DNA from: Alkalibacillus salilacus
GTDB taxonomy: Bacteria; Bacillota; Bacilli; Bacillales; Alkalibacillaceae
NCBI RefSeq assembly: GCF_030812915.1
Contig: NZ_JAUSTQ010000004.1
Location: forward strand, 186,001 to 250,000
Reading direction: 5' to 3'
DNA: 64,000 nucleotides
The notes below the pieces were generated by a model. It saw only the letters and a list, made by a program, of their open reading frames with translations, did no database searches and was not told the origin of the DNA. Position numbers and translations under genes: made by a program. This document shows, one piece after another, positions 18,455 through 28,024 of the stretch. The stretch's first letter is position 1, and each line of letters starts with the position of its first letter.

Positions 18455-19987
18455 ATGAAAAAGCATCATCAAAAAGAAACGTTGACGAACCAACAAGGTC
18501 ATCCTGTCACGGATAACCAAAACGCTCGAACCGTTGGTAAACGTGGTCCGATGGTACTTGAAAACTATGATTTTCTTGAGAAAATCAGTCACTTTGATCG
18601 TGAGAAAATCCCTGAACGTATTGTTCATGCACGTGGTGCTGGTGCTTATGGCTACTTTGAATCTTATGGTGAGTTAGATGGTGAACCTCTATCAAAATAC
18701 ACTCGGGCTAAAGTATTTGAAAAAGGTAAACAAACACCTGTCTTTGTCCGATTTTCCACCGTTAACCATGGTAAGCATTCTCCTGAAACACTACGAGATC
18801 CCCGTGGTTTTGCTGTGAAATTTTATACGGAAGATGGTAACTGGGATTTAGTCGGCAATAATCTAAAAATCTTTTTTATCCGAGATCCCATCAAGTTTCC
18901 TGACTTTGTTCACGCCTTTCAACCCGATCCTGTCACCAATATACAAGACCCTGAGCGAATTATGGATTTCGTCAGTCAATCACCTGAGGCAACCCATATG
19001 ATCACGTTCCTGTTTTCACCTTGGGGTATTCCTGCGAATTATCGTTATATGCAGGGATCAGGTGTCCATGCTTACAGATGGGTAAATGCTGAAGGAAAAG
19101 CTGTCTTGGTTAAATATCACTGGGAACCTGTTCAAGGCATTAAGAATTTAACACAAACAGAAGCGAACCAGATCCAAGGCGAAAACTTTAATCATGCCAC
19201 AGAAGATTTATATAACGCCATTGAAGAAGGAAATTATCCAGAATGGGAATTATATGTTCAAATCATGGAAGAAGGTGAGCATCCAGAGCTCGATTTCGAC
19301 CCTCTCGACCCGACTAAATTGTGGTATCGTGACCAATTCCCATGGCATAAAGTCGGTAAAATGGTGTTAAATGACAATCCGAAAAATTATCACGCTGAAG
19401 TGGAACAGTCTGCATTTGGTACAGGCGTTCTCGTCGATGGCCTCGACTTTTCAGACGACAAACTATTACAAGGTAGAACCTATTCTTATTCCGATACACA
19501 ACGTTATCGTGTCGGCCCAAACTACTTACAGTTACCGATTAACAGCCCAATAAAAGGGATTCGTACGAATCAAAACGGTGGTCAAATGGATTACCGCACA
19601 GATTACGCTGAGGACAAAAGTCCACATATTAACTACGAACCTTCAGCGCTAGATGGATACCTTGAAGCCGAGAATCCTGGTGAGGAACATGAACCTTATG
19701 TGGAAGGCCATATCGTGCGCGATCCTATCGAACGGCAAAATCATTTCGGTCAAGCAGGTGAAACTTACCGCCGCATGAATGAATGGGAACAGAATGAATT
19801 AATCAATAACTTGGTTAATGCTTTATCACAATGTCATGAAACCATTCAAAATCATATGATCGAAAACTTAACTAAAGCTGATTCAGAGTACGGAAAACGT
19901 GTGGCTCAGGGCTTAAATGATCCAAATGCAACTCCTGATCCTAAATTAAATTCAGATGAAATTGGTCACCCTTCAGACCCTTATTAA
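18455..19987 (+). CDS. katA: Monofunctional heme catalase
   Basis: At 510 residues it is a small-subunit clade catalase. The distal His58 lies in [13 protein letters not shown], the distal Asn135 in the LVGNNLK loop, and the proximal heme Tyr in the [10 protein letters not shown] motif (about residue 345). The start at 18455 has AAGGAGG 8 bases upstream; an earlier in-frame ATG at 18449 is too near that site. It is monocistronic and divergent from khtT. I find no convincing PerR box in the 115-bp intergenic region, so its peroxide control cannot be read from sequence. It complements the Mn catalase at 13858. Confidence 0.92.
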   Translation: MKKHHQKETLTNQQGHPVTDNQNARTVGKRGPMVLENYDFLEKISHFDREKIPERIVHARGAGAYGYFESYGELDGEPLSKYTRAKVFEKGKQTPVFVRFSTVNHGKHSPETLRDPRGFAVKFYTEDGNWDLVGNNLKIFFIRDPIKFPDFVHAFQPDPVTNIQDPERIMDFVSQSPEATHMITFLFSPWGIPANYRYMQGSGVHAYRWVNAEGKAVLVKYHWEPVQGIKNLTQTEANQIQGENFNHATEDLYNAIEEGNYPEWELYVQIMEEGEHPELDFDPLDPTKLWYRDQFPWHKVGKMVLNDNPKNYHAEVEQSAFGTGVLVDGLDFSDDKLLQGRTYSYSDTQRYRVGPNYLQLPINSPIKGIRTNQNGGQMDYRTDYAEDKSPHINYEPSALDGYLEAENPGEEHEPYVEGHIVRDPIERQNHFGQAGETYRRMNEWEQNELINNLVNALSQCHETIQNHMIENLTKADSEYGKRVAQGLNDPNATPDPKLNSDEIGHPSDPY

Positions 19988-19995
19988 GTTATTAC

Positions 19996-20032
19996 AAACT
20001 TCTAATACCTCCTATGGTGTTAGAAGTTTTTT
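19996..20032 (+). terminator. Terminator of the catalase gene
   Basis: Stem ACTTCTAATACC with GGTGTTAGAAGT around a six-base loop, then a T6 run, starting 10 bases after the stop codon. Confidence 0.87.
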
Positions 20033-20261
20033 GTTTCTTAAGAATTGAATTTAGACTAAACATGAGTATACGTAACCAAATAAGCGCTATTTTATAAATG
20101 ATTGAGTTAAGCTCAGGAAAATACCAGTAAATATCTGATAATTATAATTTTTATATTTGTATGGTGTTTTTCAAAGCAATCACTCAAATGAGAAAATAAT
20201 AATCGTATATTGTTTTTTATATCATAATGAAAAAGATAAACAGGAAGGGGATTCTTACATT

Positions 20262-20651
20262 ATGAAAACAGTTAAATTACAAGACATTATTGGAACAGAA
20301 AACGACGTTAGAGGGGAAAACTGGGACAGTCGTCGCCTGTTATTAAAGAAAGATGGCATGGGTTTTTCTCTACATGACACGGTGATTAAAGCCGGAACAG
20401 AGACACATATTTGGTATCAAAACCATTTAGAAGCAGTCTACTGCATCGAAGGCGATGGTGAGGTCGAAACACTAAAAGATAACAAGGTCTACAAAATCAC
20501 ACCAGGTACGGTTTATTCGTTAGACGAGCATGATGAGCACCTCCTGCGCGGTGGAAAAGAAGATATGCGCGTTGTTTGCGTCTTTAACCCGCCACTTTCA
20601 GGTAAGGAAGTGCATGACGAGAACGGCGTTTATCCAGTTGATGAAGATTAA
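20262..20651 (+). CDS. ectC: L-ectoine synthase, solitary
   Basis: A 129-residue cupin enzyme that cyclises N-gamma-acetyl-diaminobutyrate to the compatible solute ectoine in the cytoplasm. The three iron ligands known for EctC are at their canonical positions: Glu57, Tyr85 and His93; the surrounding [17 protein letters not shown] and [13 protein letters not shown] segments are intact. The ATG at 20262 gives the family N-terminus ([15 protein letters not shown]); the frame is open to 20157 but that part is not conserved. No ectA or ectB is adjacent: a catalase lies upstream and a convergent symporter downstream, so ectC has its own promoter and terminator. ectAB may be elsewhere, or the cell may use a scavenged precursor. 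Confidence 0.93.
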   Translation: MKTVKLQDIIGTENDVRGENWDSRRLLLKKDGMGFSLHDTVIKAGTETHIWYQNHLEAVYCIEGDGEVETLKDNKVYKITPGTVYSLDEHDEHLLRGGKEDMRVVCVFNPPLSGKEVHDENGVYPVDED

Positions 20652-20660
20652 TAAGAAATT

Positions 20661-20704
20661 AAAAAGTGCTAGATTGCTAAGCTTGAGCAATCTAGCACTT
20701 TTTT
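20661..20704. terminator. Strong bidirectional terminator between ectC and the symporter
   Basis: An 18-bp perfect stem beginning AAAAAGTGCTAGATTGCT with a seven-base loop, T-run on plus and A-run on minus. The two genes converge here. Confidence 0.9.
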
Positions 20705-21851
20705 AACCTTTCATCTTACTTGTGAATTGATCGACTAACAGTGCAATCGCGCCATCACCTGTTATATTCGTCGCTGTACCAAAGCTATCTTGAGCCATAT
20801 ACAATGCAATCATGAGCGCAATAGCGGATTCTGTAAAACCGAGCATCGAACCTAAAATACCGATCGCTGCCATAATAGCACCACCAGGAACACCAGGTGC
20901 TGCAATCATGATTACACCAAGTGTTACAATAACTGGTAAAATATCAAATAATCCAGGCGTACTAAAACCATCCATGACGGACATAACGGCAACCGTACAA
21001 CTCACAATCGTAATCATACTACCCGATAAATGAATGTTAGCACTTAAAGGTACTGTAAAATCTGCCACATCTTCTTTCACATTATTTTGTTTTGCTTGCT
21101 TTAACGTCACTGGAATTGTAGCAGCACTACTCATCGTACCAAGTCCAGTGAAATAAGCTGGTAGCATTGTTTTGAGTAACTTGAATGGATTTTGTCCAGT
21201 ATAAAAACCTGCAACTGTATATTGAATGGTTAACCATATCCAATGCATGACGATCGCAACCACTAGCACAACACCAAACACAGATAATGTGTCAAAGACT
21301 GTGCCTTCTGCGGCCATTTCTGTAAATATCCCTGCGATGAAAAACGGTAAAATAGGGATAATAACACGCATAATCACAAATTCAACGACCGTCTTACCTT
21401 CATCAAAGACCTTAATTAAGGCCTCACTTTTAAGCTTCGCCATAGCAATACCAAACGTAAATGCTAAAACTAATGCTGTTATGACCCCCATTAACGGATC
21501 AATCGTTAAATCAAGAAAACTTTCAGGTGCACTCCCTTCCTCTGGGGCCGTACCATCACTTGCTACGAATGGCATAATAATTGTCGCAACAAAAAAAGCT
21601 GCCGTCCCAGCTAAAATGGTTGATGTGTAAGCCGTCCCCAAAGTTAGCCCGACTAATTTGCCAGAATTCTGACCTAAATGAGATACCCCTGAAGCAATAA
21701 AAAATAAAATAATGAGCGGAATCATGAATTCAATAAACTGTCCGAATAGGTCACTGATTGTCACAAGGGAACGCGTTAACCACTCAATCCCTATTAATCC
21801 AATAATTGTACCGAGAATAATACCTGTTAATAATTTTAATATGAGTTTCAT
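20703..21851 (-). CDS. Dicarboxylate/amino acid:cation symporter (DAACS family)
   Basis: A 382-residue secondary transporter with about eight membrane helices and the two re-entrant hairpins of the family; GLGTMSSAATIPVTL is the Ser-rich hairpin (about residues 233-247) and NITGDGAIALL lies in the conserved substrate/cation segment near the C-terminus. It would take up an acidic amino acid or dicarboxylate with Na+ or H+. It is monocistronic; the start at 21851 follows a GGGAG-type site. It is a different branch from the DAACS protein at 33787, which has the more typical GltP-like sequence. Confidence 0.85.
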   Translation of the reverse strand: MKLILKLLTGIILGTIIGLIGIEWLTRSLVTISDLFGQFIEFMIPLIILFFIASGVSHLGQNSGKLVGLTLGTAYTSTILAGTAAFFVATIIMPFVASDGTAPEEGSAPESFLDLTIDPLMGVITALVLAFTFGIAMAKLKSEALIKVFDEGKTVVEFVIMRVIIPILPFFIAGIFTEMAAEGTVFDTLSVFGVVLVVAIVMHWIWLTIQYTVAGFYTGQNPFKLLKTMLPAYFTGLGTMSSAATIPVTLKQAKQNNVKEDVADFTVPLSANIHLSGSMITIVSCTVAVMSVMDGFSTPGLFDILPVIVTLGVIMIAAPGVPGGAIMAAIGILGSMLGFTESAIALMIALYMAQDSFGTATNITGDGAIALLVDQFTSKMKG

Positions 21852-21960
21852 TTGATTGGTCGACTCCCTTCTTGCTAAAAAGTATTAAGAGATATCATAC
21901 CGTTTTAAAATCAAAATCACAATGCTATTTCAAATAATCGGAATAATGAGATTATTTTCA

Positions 21961-21999
21961 AAAAAATAAAAAGCGAATGGTTCTTACCATCCGCTCTTT
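21961..21999 (-). terminator. Terminator of yfkAB
   Basis: Minus-strand stem AGCGGATGGT with ACCATTCGCT and an AAGA loop, followed by a T-rich run. It lies 9 bp after the yfkAB stop codon. Confidence 0.82.
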
Positions 22000-22007
22000 A
22001 TCAAATA

Positions 22008-23141
22008 CTATCGATTTTGTAGAGAAATTTTAGTCTGTCGTTTTTGGAAATCAACATTTGGGTAATACGTATCTTTGACTAACACATTCGGACCTAAACA
22101 TTTCGCCATTGGACAATGGCAATTCAACGACTGAGCTAAGTTGGATGCCATCCACTGATCGAAACTTTTAACTAAAGGCGTATGTTGAATATTACCAAGA
22201 CTCGGTTCATCTCCAAAGTCCGTCACCGTTACTTCACCAGAAAAGATATTCACATTTAATCGTGAGCGCCCATCAGGATCATTACGGACTGTAACATTTT
22301 TCGCTTCATCTAGGCGTTGCAGTAATTCTAAGTCATCATTTGATTGGCTACATGGATAAAACGGCAGTGTCCCGAAAAGCATCCAGACATCTTCATCACG
22401 AATATCTAGTAAATGACGAATCCCGTGTTTCATCTCATCAAGTGACAATGTCTCTAAATCTTTCGCGAAATCGACTGGATACATCGGGTGAATCTCGTGA
22501 CGAGCACACCCCATTTGTAAGACATGTTCGTGAATCTCTTGTAAATGTGGGTACGTTCGGCCATTTAACATGGTTTCGGCTGAGACCATGACACCTTCAG
22601 CGGAAAGTCTCTGACTATTATCAACTAACCGATCGAAAAACATCGCACGACTATCAAATGAAGGTTTCCGTTCCATTAGAGCAAAACCAGTTTCCGCAAA
22701 CTCATCAACGGTGCCCCAATTATGCGAAATATGTAGGACATCTAAATAAGGAACAATGGCTTCATATCGTTCGTAAGGAAGTGTTAAATTAGAATTAATT
22801 TGCGTACGAACTCCACGTTCATGGGCATAACGCAATAACGGAACGACGTATTGTTCAACGGACTTTTTCGATAACATCGGTTCGCCACCCGTAATACTCA
22901 AAGTCCGTAAATGTGGCACTTCATCTAATCGTTTTAAAAGTACATCAATCGGTAGTGGGTCAGGGTCGCGGTTCATTAACGTATCTCCAACCGCACAATG
23001 ACGACAACGCATATTACATAAATGCGTTGTCGTGAATTCAATATTAGAGAGCACGAGTTCTCCGTGTTCGTCAACGTCCATATACGCTTCCCAAGGATCA
23101 TAGCTAGGTGATAACTCTTGGTGTTGATTACTCATTTGCAT
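22008..23141 (-). CDS. yfkAB: Radical SAM protein, YfkAB family
   Basis: A 377-residue radical S-adenosylmethionine enzyme. The Fe-S triad CxxxCxxC is at Cys42, Cys46 and Cys49 (HLCNMRCRHC), followed by the SAM-binding GGEPM segment. A second Cys cluster near the C-terminus (CHCPMAKC) is the auxiliary CxC motif that defines YfkAB. The protein is fused as in most Bacillaceae rather than split into YfkA and YfkB. Its reaction is not established. AAAGGA lies 8 bases before ATG 23141. It is monocistronic, facing away from the methionine operon. Confidence 0.9.
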   Translation of the reverse strand: MQMSNQHQELSPSYDPWEAYMDVDEHGELVLSNIEFTTTHLCNMRCRHCAVGDTLMNRDPDPLPIDVLLKRLDEVPHLRTLSITGGEPMLSKKSVEQYVVPLLRYAHERGVRTQINSNLTLPYERYEAIVPYLDVLHISHNWGTVDEFAETGFALMERKPSFDSRAMFFDRLVDNSQRLSAEGVMVSAETMLNGRTYPHLQEIHEHVLQMGCARHEIHPMYPVDFAKDLETLSLDEMKHGIRHLLDIRDEDVWMLFGTLPFYPCSQSNDDLELLQRLDEAKNVTVRNDPDGRSRLNVNIFSGEVTVTDFGDEPSLGNIQHTPLVKSFDQWMASNLAQSLNCHCPMAKCLGPNVLVKDTYYPNVDFQKRQTKISLQNR

Positions 23142-23230
23142 AAGTTTCGTCCTTTCTAAACGTCATAATCTATCACCATTCTAACATAACGAATAGGTTA
23201 CTAACGGACGAATTCCCAAGCTGTTTAACA

Positions 23231-24205
23231 CTAGACTAAGATGCGATTATCTTCTTTCACCGTTTTGACAATATCCTGCACAATTGCATGAGCAGTTGGT
23301 TTCTCACCTGCCCCCGCTCCTTCTAATTTTAAGGATCCAAGTCGATCACTAGATATGACAATCGCATTTTGTACGCCATCAACTGAAGATAATGGGTGGT
23401 TTTCTTCAACCCATGTCGGCTCAACCACAATTTCAATTGCCGATTCTGACGTAGCATCAATCGTTACAAGTGGTTTTAATACTTGATTAGTTTGCTTATT
23501 CAGGACTTCGTCTAATTGCAATTGATCAAGGCCTTTTCGCCGATTGACTGTGATCTCCTGATAATCTTTTCGGAGTAAATTAGCTAATATATAGGCTTTA
23601 TTTAAGGCGTCAAATCCATCAATATCATGGCTTGGATCCGCTTCTGCATAACCGAGTCGTGTCGCTTGAGTTAATGCTTCATGAAAGGTTAATCCCTCTT
23701 TTGCAACCGCGGTTAAGATATAATTGGACGTTCCATTTAAAATCGCCTCGATGCGATGAACCGATTCAAGTTGATGAATCTGGTTAAGTGTATCAATAAT
23801 CGGAATGCCACCAGCTACAGATGCATCGTACTTCACATTAATCCTGCGCTCTTCAGCTAGTTCTTGCAGCTTCTGCCCTCTTGCCGCATACATAGCTTTA
23901 TTGGCTGTAACGACATGGCATCCTTGTTCAATGGCCGCTGTGACGTATTGATAAGCTGACTCAACCCCTGTAATCGCCTCAACTACGATATCAATCTGTT
24001 GAGCTAGCACATCATCCATATTGGTCGTAAGTAGGACATGGTTCGCTACGTCACGATGTTTCGATTCATCATTGACGAGTACAGCCGTCACCTGGACTGG
24101 GCGATTTAACGTTTGTTCTAATGATTGTTGTTCTTCTTTAATATGAGCATAAACTCCTTTACCGACTGTTCCAAACCCTAATATCGCAACACGAATCGGC
24201 TCCAT
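23231..24205 (-). CDS. hom: Homoserine dehydrogenase, short form without ACT domain
   Basis: The 324-residue enzyme reduces aspartate semialdehyde to homoserine. It has an N-terminal Rossmann motif (GFGTVGKG, residues 10-17), the NKA segment with catalytic Lys (VTANKAMYA), NGTSNYIL and the GYAEADPSHDIDG substrate motif. It ends near residue 324, about 100 residues shorter than the usual Bacillus Hom, so the C-terminal ACT domain for threonine feedback is missing. It is last in metX-metY-hom, 12 bp after metY, so the SAM riboswitch would control homoserine supply for methionine. A feedback-sensitive paralogue for threonine probably exists elsewhere (inference). Confidence 0.9.
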   Translation of the reverse strand: MEPIRVAILGFGTVGKGVYAHIKEEQQSLEQTLNRPVQVTAVLVNDESKHRDVANHVLLTTNMDDVLAQQIDIVVEAITGVESAYQYVTAAIEQGCHVVTANKAMYAARGQKLQELAEERRINVKYDASVAGGIPIIDTLNQIHQLESVHRIEAILNGTSNYILTAVAKEGLTFHEALTQATRLGYAEADPSHDIDGFDALNKAYILANLLRKDYQEITVNRRKGLDQLQLDEVLNKQTNQVLKPLVTIDATSESAIEIVVEPTWVEENHPLSSVDGVQNAIVISSDRLGSLKLEGAGAGEKPTAHAIVQDIVKTVKEDNRILV

Positions 24206-24217
24206 AATAAGCCTCCT

Positions 24218-25537
24218 TTATGAATGAACCTCACTCTCCTGTGATGTTTTGCCTGTCGCCGCTTCAATCGCTTGCTCTAAGTCAGCAATTAAATCATCGA
24301 CATGTTCGATCCCAACAGATAAGCGAATTAAATCTTCGGTTACGCCCGATGCTTTGCGTTCTTCTTCATTTAACTGTTGATGAGTGGTACTCGCTGGATG
24401 AATAATTAAACTTTTCGCATCACCGACATTGGCCAAATGCGACCATAATTGAGCATTGTCAATAACAGAGGCACCCGCTTCTTTTCCACCTTTGATACCA
24501 AACACCACGATCGATCCTGCACCTTTAGGTAAATATTTAGCTGCTAATGACCGTGATGGGTGATCATCTTTTTCTGGATAAAGCACCCAATCGACGGCTG
24601 GATGTTGATCTAAGTATTCGACAATGCGATGAGCATTCGAAACGTGTTCTTTCATCCGCACATGTAATGTTTCAAGCCCTAGTGCTAATTGGAAGGCATT
24701 ATACGGACTTAATGTCGCCCCAGTATCACGAAGAACTTGAACACGCGCCTTCGTAATAAATGCGGCCTCAGGTAGTGCTTCAGAATACACAATCCCGTGG
24801 TAACTCGAATCAGGTTCCGTGAAGCCTGGGAACTTCGGCGAATTCCAATCAAACTTACCAGCATCAACTAATACACCACCTAGCGTCGTACCATTACCAC
24901 CTAACCATTTCGTTGCTGAATGTACGACGAGATCCGCTCCATAATCAATTGGACGAAGTAAATAAGGTGTCGGGAACGTATTATCAACGATTAATGGTAC
25001 ACCTGCTTCGTGTGCAATCTCTGCCACTTTTTCTATATCTAGTACGTGTAAACCAGGGTTCCCAATCGTTTCAGCAAAGACTGCTTTTGTTTTCGGCGTA
25101 ATTGCTTCGCGGAAATTCTCAGGTTCAGTCGGGTCGACAAAGTGTGTGGTAATACCATGTTTCGGTAATGTCGTTGAGAATAAGTTGTATGTGCCTCCGT
25201 ATAAAGTAGAAGCTGCTACAATCTCATCTCCCGCTTCAGCTAAGTTAAAAATCGCACCTGAAATCGACGCCATACCACTGGAAAAAGCTAAGGCACCAAT
25301 CCCACCTTCTAATTGGGCAACACGATCCTCAAATGCACCCACTGTTGGATTGCCAATACGTGAATAGATAAAGCCTTCTTCTTGTAAAGAAAATAAATTC
25401 GCCGCGTGTTCTGTATGATTGAACTGATAAGAGTTCGTTTGATAGATCGGTAATGCGCGTGCTCCCGTTGCTGGATCTGCTTCTAAACCACCGTGAATAC
25501 CAATTGTTTCTACTCGATACTGTTCTTGATTACTCAT
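24218..25537 (-). CDS. metY: O-acetylhomoserine sulfhydrylase
   Basis: A 439-residue pyridoxal-phosphate enzyme of the Cys/Met metabolism family making homocysteine from O-acetylhomoserine and sulfide. The PLP-binding Lys is in HSATKWLGG (about residue 208), preceded by the cofactor-binding [19 protein letters not shown] and the insertion near the middle ([12 protein letters not shown]) are characteristic of MetY rather than MetB/MetC. It lies between metX and hom with gaps of 12 bp on each side, so it is transcribed from the S-box promoter. Confidence 0.93.
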   Translation of the reverse strand: MSNQEQYRVETIGIHGGLEADPATGARALPIYQTNSYQFNHTEHAANLFSLQEEGFIYSRIGNPTVGAFEDRVAQLEGGIGALAFSSGMASISGAIFNLAEAGDEIVAASTLYGGTYNLFSTTLPKHGITTHFVDPTEPENFREAITPKTKAVFAETIGNPGLHVLDIEKVAEIAHEAGVPLIVDNTFPTPYLLRPIDYGADLVVHSATKWLGGNGTTLGGVLVDAGKFDWNSPKFPGFTEPDSSYHGIVYSEALPEAAFITKARVQVLRDTGATLSPYNAFQLALGLETLHVRMKEHVSNAHRIVEYLDQHPAVDWVLYPEKDDHPSRSLAAKYLPKGAGSIVVFGIKGGKEAGASVIDNAQLWSHLANVGDAKSLIIHPASTTHQQLNEEERKASGVTEDLIRLSVGIEHVDDLIADLEQAIEAATGKTSQESEVHS

Positions 25538-25549
25538 ATTAATCGCTCC

Positions 25550-26587
25550 TTATTTATCTATTTGTTGAAGGACCTTCTCAACTTCTGGTCCCCAATGATC
25601 AAATTCAACTAAAAATCCATCATGACCAAACGTTGTATCAACATGTATATAATGTGCTTCTTGATCAAATGCTTGAAGCTCTTGGATAAACTGTCTAATT
25701 TCTTCTGGTGGATATAACAAGTCATGTTGAAAACCGAATGCATATACAGGGACTTGCCAATCAAAAAAGATTTGCTCTAAATCATCACGTCCTCGACTAA
25801 GGTCATGACTATTCATCGCTTCTAACAACACTAAGTAACTATTCGCATCAAAACGCTCAGCAATTTTTTCCGCCTGATGGTTCAAATATTGCGCGACTTG
25901 ATATTGGTCACCATCATGTTCTCGGTTAAACCTCGACTGAAATAGCGGTGCGGAACGATAGGTAATCATGCCAATCGAACGTGCTAAACCAAGTCCTTCT
26001 TTCGGAAATTTTCCTTGCTTCCAATTAGGGTCTTGGCGAATCGCTTGAGCCGAAATATGATTAAAGGCAATCGCATAGTCACTGAACTGCGTGGTAACAG
26101 CTAGTGGTATAATCGCTTTAATAAACCACGGATACATCACAGCCCACTCAAGCACTTGCATGCCTCCTAATGAACCACCCATCACAGCATGAAGTTGATG
26201 AACGCCTAACTTCTTCAAAGCTAAAAATTGAATCTCGACTAAATCACGAACCGTTAAAGTCGGAAAGTCAGCACCATATGTCCGACCTGTTTCTGGATTT
26301 AGCGATAGTGGCCCTGTAGAGCCGTGACATCCACCTAATGTATTAAAGGTAATCACCTCATATTGATCGAGATCAACATAACCTCCTTCATGGATTAACC
26401 CTCGCCACCATCCAGGGTCATCTTCTGTACCTACTGTGATATGATTGCCTGTTAAAGCATGGCAAACAAGGATGATAGGGGCACCTTTTGTTCCAGCTCG
26501 TTCATAAACAAGTTCAATTTCTTTAAGAAACGTCCCTGACTCTAACGTCACGTTTGGAATCACTACACGATCAGTGACTCTGTTCAT
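25550..26587 (-). CDS. metX: Homoserine O-acetyltransferase
   Basis: A 345-residue alpha/beta-hydrolase that acetylates homoserine in the first committed step to methionine. The nucleophile is Ser139 in MGGSLGGMQ; NTLGGCHGSTGP is the family signature, and the Asp and His of the triad are in the C-terminal third (His in TFGHDGF). It is the first gene of metX-metY-hom and is directly preceded by the SAM-I riboswitch. AAAGGA lies about 10 bases before the ATG. Confidence 0.93.
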   Translation of the reverse strand: MNRVTDRVVIPNVTLESGTFLKEIELVYERAGTKGAPIILVCHALTGNHITVGTEDDPGWWRGLIHEGGYVDLDQYEVITFNTLGGCHGSTGPLSLNPETGRTYGADFPTLTVRDLVEIQFLALKKLGVHQLHAVMGGSLGGMQVLEWAVMYPWFIKAIIPLAVTTQFSDYAIAFNHISAQAIRQDPNWKQGKFPKEGLGLARSIGMITYRSAPLFQSRFNREHDGDQYQVAQYLNHQAEKIAERFDANSYLVLLEAMNSHDLSRGRDDLEQIFFDWQVPVYAFGFQHDLLYPPEEIRQFIQELQAFDQEAHYIHVDTTFGHDGFLVEFDHWGPEVEKVLQQIDK

Positions 26588-26618
26588 ATTGCTGTCATCC
26601 TTTCGCTTTCAAAACCAT

Positions 26619-26788
26619 AAAAAACCTCCCTACCTTTGAAAGATAGAGAGGTGTAAATAGACGAATCCATTTGTCTCTCTCATCTCCCAAAGCAATCACT
26701 TGCTTCGCAGGAATTAGCACCTTTCAAACCATTGTTCGAAGGTTGCCGGGCGTCGTCGGGCCAGTCCCTCAGCCACTCTTGATAAGAG
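26619..26788 (-). ncRNA. SAM-I (S-box) riboswitch controlling metX-metY-hom
   Basis: On the minus strand the P1 and P2 region CTCTTATCAAGAGTGGCTGA (26769-26788), GGGACTGGCCC, the GACGCCCGGCAACC core (26740s-26750s), GGTGCTAATTCC and the closing GGGAGATGAGAGA (26676-26688) follow in the canonical order. Next comes a terminator stem, CCTCTCTATCTTT with its complement and a T6 run (26619-26652), 32 bp before the metX start. High SAM should favour the terminator and switch the operon off. Confidence 0.96.
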
Positions 26789-26827
26789 TTGAAATTGTTA
26801 TACAATTTTGTTAATTAGATTATATGC

Positions 26828-26856
26828 ATCTTACCACTTACTTATTCTTAAGTCAA
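26828..26856 (-). promoter_or_regulatory. Promoter of the S-box methionine operon
   Basis: TTGACT (26851-26856), 17 bp, TAAGAT (26828-26833) on the minus strand, with TG one base upstream of the -10 (extended -10). The predicted start is about 35 nt ahead of the aptamer. The spacer and -10 closely resemble those of the mhqD promoter. Confidence 0.6.
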
Positions 26857-26864
26857 TAACCAGA

Positions 26865-27839
26865 TTAAACTTCTTGTTTTTTTGAAGCTTCAATCTTAGC
26901 TAACTTCGCCTGTACTTCTTCTTCAGATAAACCGTGCTCCTCGATATAGCGATTGCGAGGGTGCTCGCGGCACTCAGGTGAACAACTTCTCATATAGAAA
27001 TGTTCATTCTCTTCAGAAGCTAGTAACTGTTCATTACAATCCGGGTTCGCGCAGTTAATATAACGTTCACATGGCTCACCTGTGAAATAATCACGACCCA
27101 CGACATTGTGTTCAACTTGATTAATCGGTACTGTAATGCGCTCATCGAACACATAGCATTGGCCGTCCCAAAGATCTCCTTGAACTTCAGGGTCTTTACC
27201 GTATGTGACGATTCCACCATGTAACTGACCGACATCATCTATACCTTCTTCTTTCAACCAACCTGTAAAACGCTCACAACGAATACCACCTGTACAATAC
27301 GTTAAGACACGTTTACCTTCAAGCATGTCTTTGTTTTCCTTAATCCAATCAGGCAGTTCGCGGAAAGTGCGAATGTTCGGGCGAATGGCGCCACGAAAAT
27401 GACCTACATCATACTCATAATCGTTACGCGCATCTAGAATAATCGCATCATCACGTTGCATCTCTTCATGGAATTCTTTCGGATCAAGAAATTCAGCCGT
27501 ATCTTCCATTGGTGAGACGTCTTCTTCTTCATCCAAGCTTAAATTCACGATTTCATCGCGATGGCGAACATGCATCTTCTTAAATGCGTGATCATCCGCT
27601 TCATCAATCTTAAATTCGATGTCCGCAAAGCGTGGGTCAGCACGCAATCCTTCCATATATTGATTCGTTTGTTCAACCGTTCCTGAGACAGTTCCATTCA
27701 AACCTTCCTCAGCAACTAATATACGACCCTTTAAACCAAGGTCGAAGCAGAATTGTAAGTGCTCATCACGAAATGTTTCCGGATCCTCAATCGGAACATA
27801 TTTGTAATAAAGCAATACTCTGTAATCCTTATTAGACAT
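26865..27839 (-). CDS. trhO: tRNA uridine-34 hydroxylase (rhodanese family)
   Basis: A 324-residue enzyme for oxygen-dependent formation of 5-hydroxyuridine at the wobble position of tRNA. The N-terminal acylphosphatase-like domain carries [16 protein letters not shown]; the central rhodanese domain has the active Cys in YCTGGIRCE; the C-terminal Cys-rich tail ([29 protein letters not shown]) is a metal-binding motif of the long form. The start at 27839 follows AAGGTGATCATA; the frame extends upstream to 27932 without a site. It corresponds to Bacillus YbfQ. It is monocistronic and divergent from the C45-type hydrolase gene. Confidence 0.93.
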   Translation of the reverse strand: MSNKDYRVLLYYKYVPIEDPETFRDEHLQFCFDLGLKGRILVAEEGLNGTVSGTVEQTNQYMEGLRADPRFADIEFKIDEADDHAFKKMHVRHRDEIVNLSLDEEEDVSPMEDTAEFLDPKEFHEEMQRDDAIILDARNDYEYDVGHFRGAIRPNIRTFRELPDWIKENKDMLEGKRVLTYCTGGIRCERFTGWLKEEGIDDVGQLHGGIVTYGKDPEVQGDLWDGQCYVFDERITVPINQVEHNVVGRDYFTGEPCERYINCANPDCNEQLLASEENEHFYMRSCSPECREHPRNRYIEEHGLSEEEVQAKLAKIEASKKQEV

Positions 27840-28024
27840 TATGATCACCTTGCTTTTATATATTTTCAAATTAATTTTATCTATAGTTACCAACACTGTA
27901 TTATATAATATCATAGGAAAATCAGCAACCAAATCAATTCACCAAAAGGTTAATCAAGCGTTCACATTTAAAATTGTATTGATCCATGATAAAGTAATTG
28001 AGATAGTCCGAAAGAGGTGAAGCC

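Noticed and set aside
20120-20230. TATAAT (20143-20148) and CATAAT (20223-20228) upstream of ectC as -10 elements
   Set aside because: No acceptable -35 at 16-18 bp for either, and no sigma-B pattern was found, so no promoter is called.
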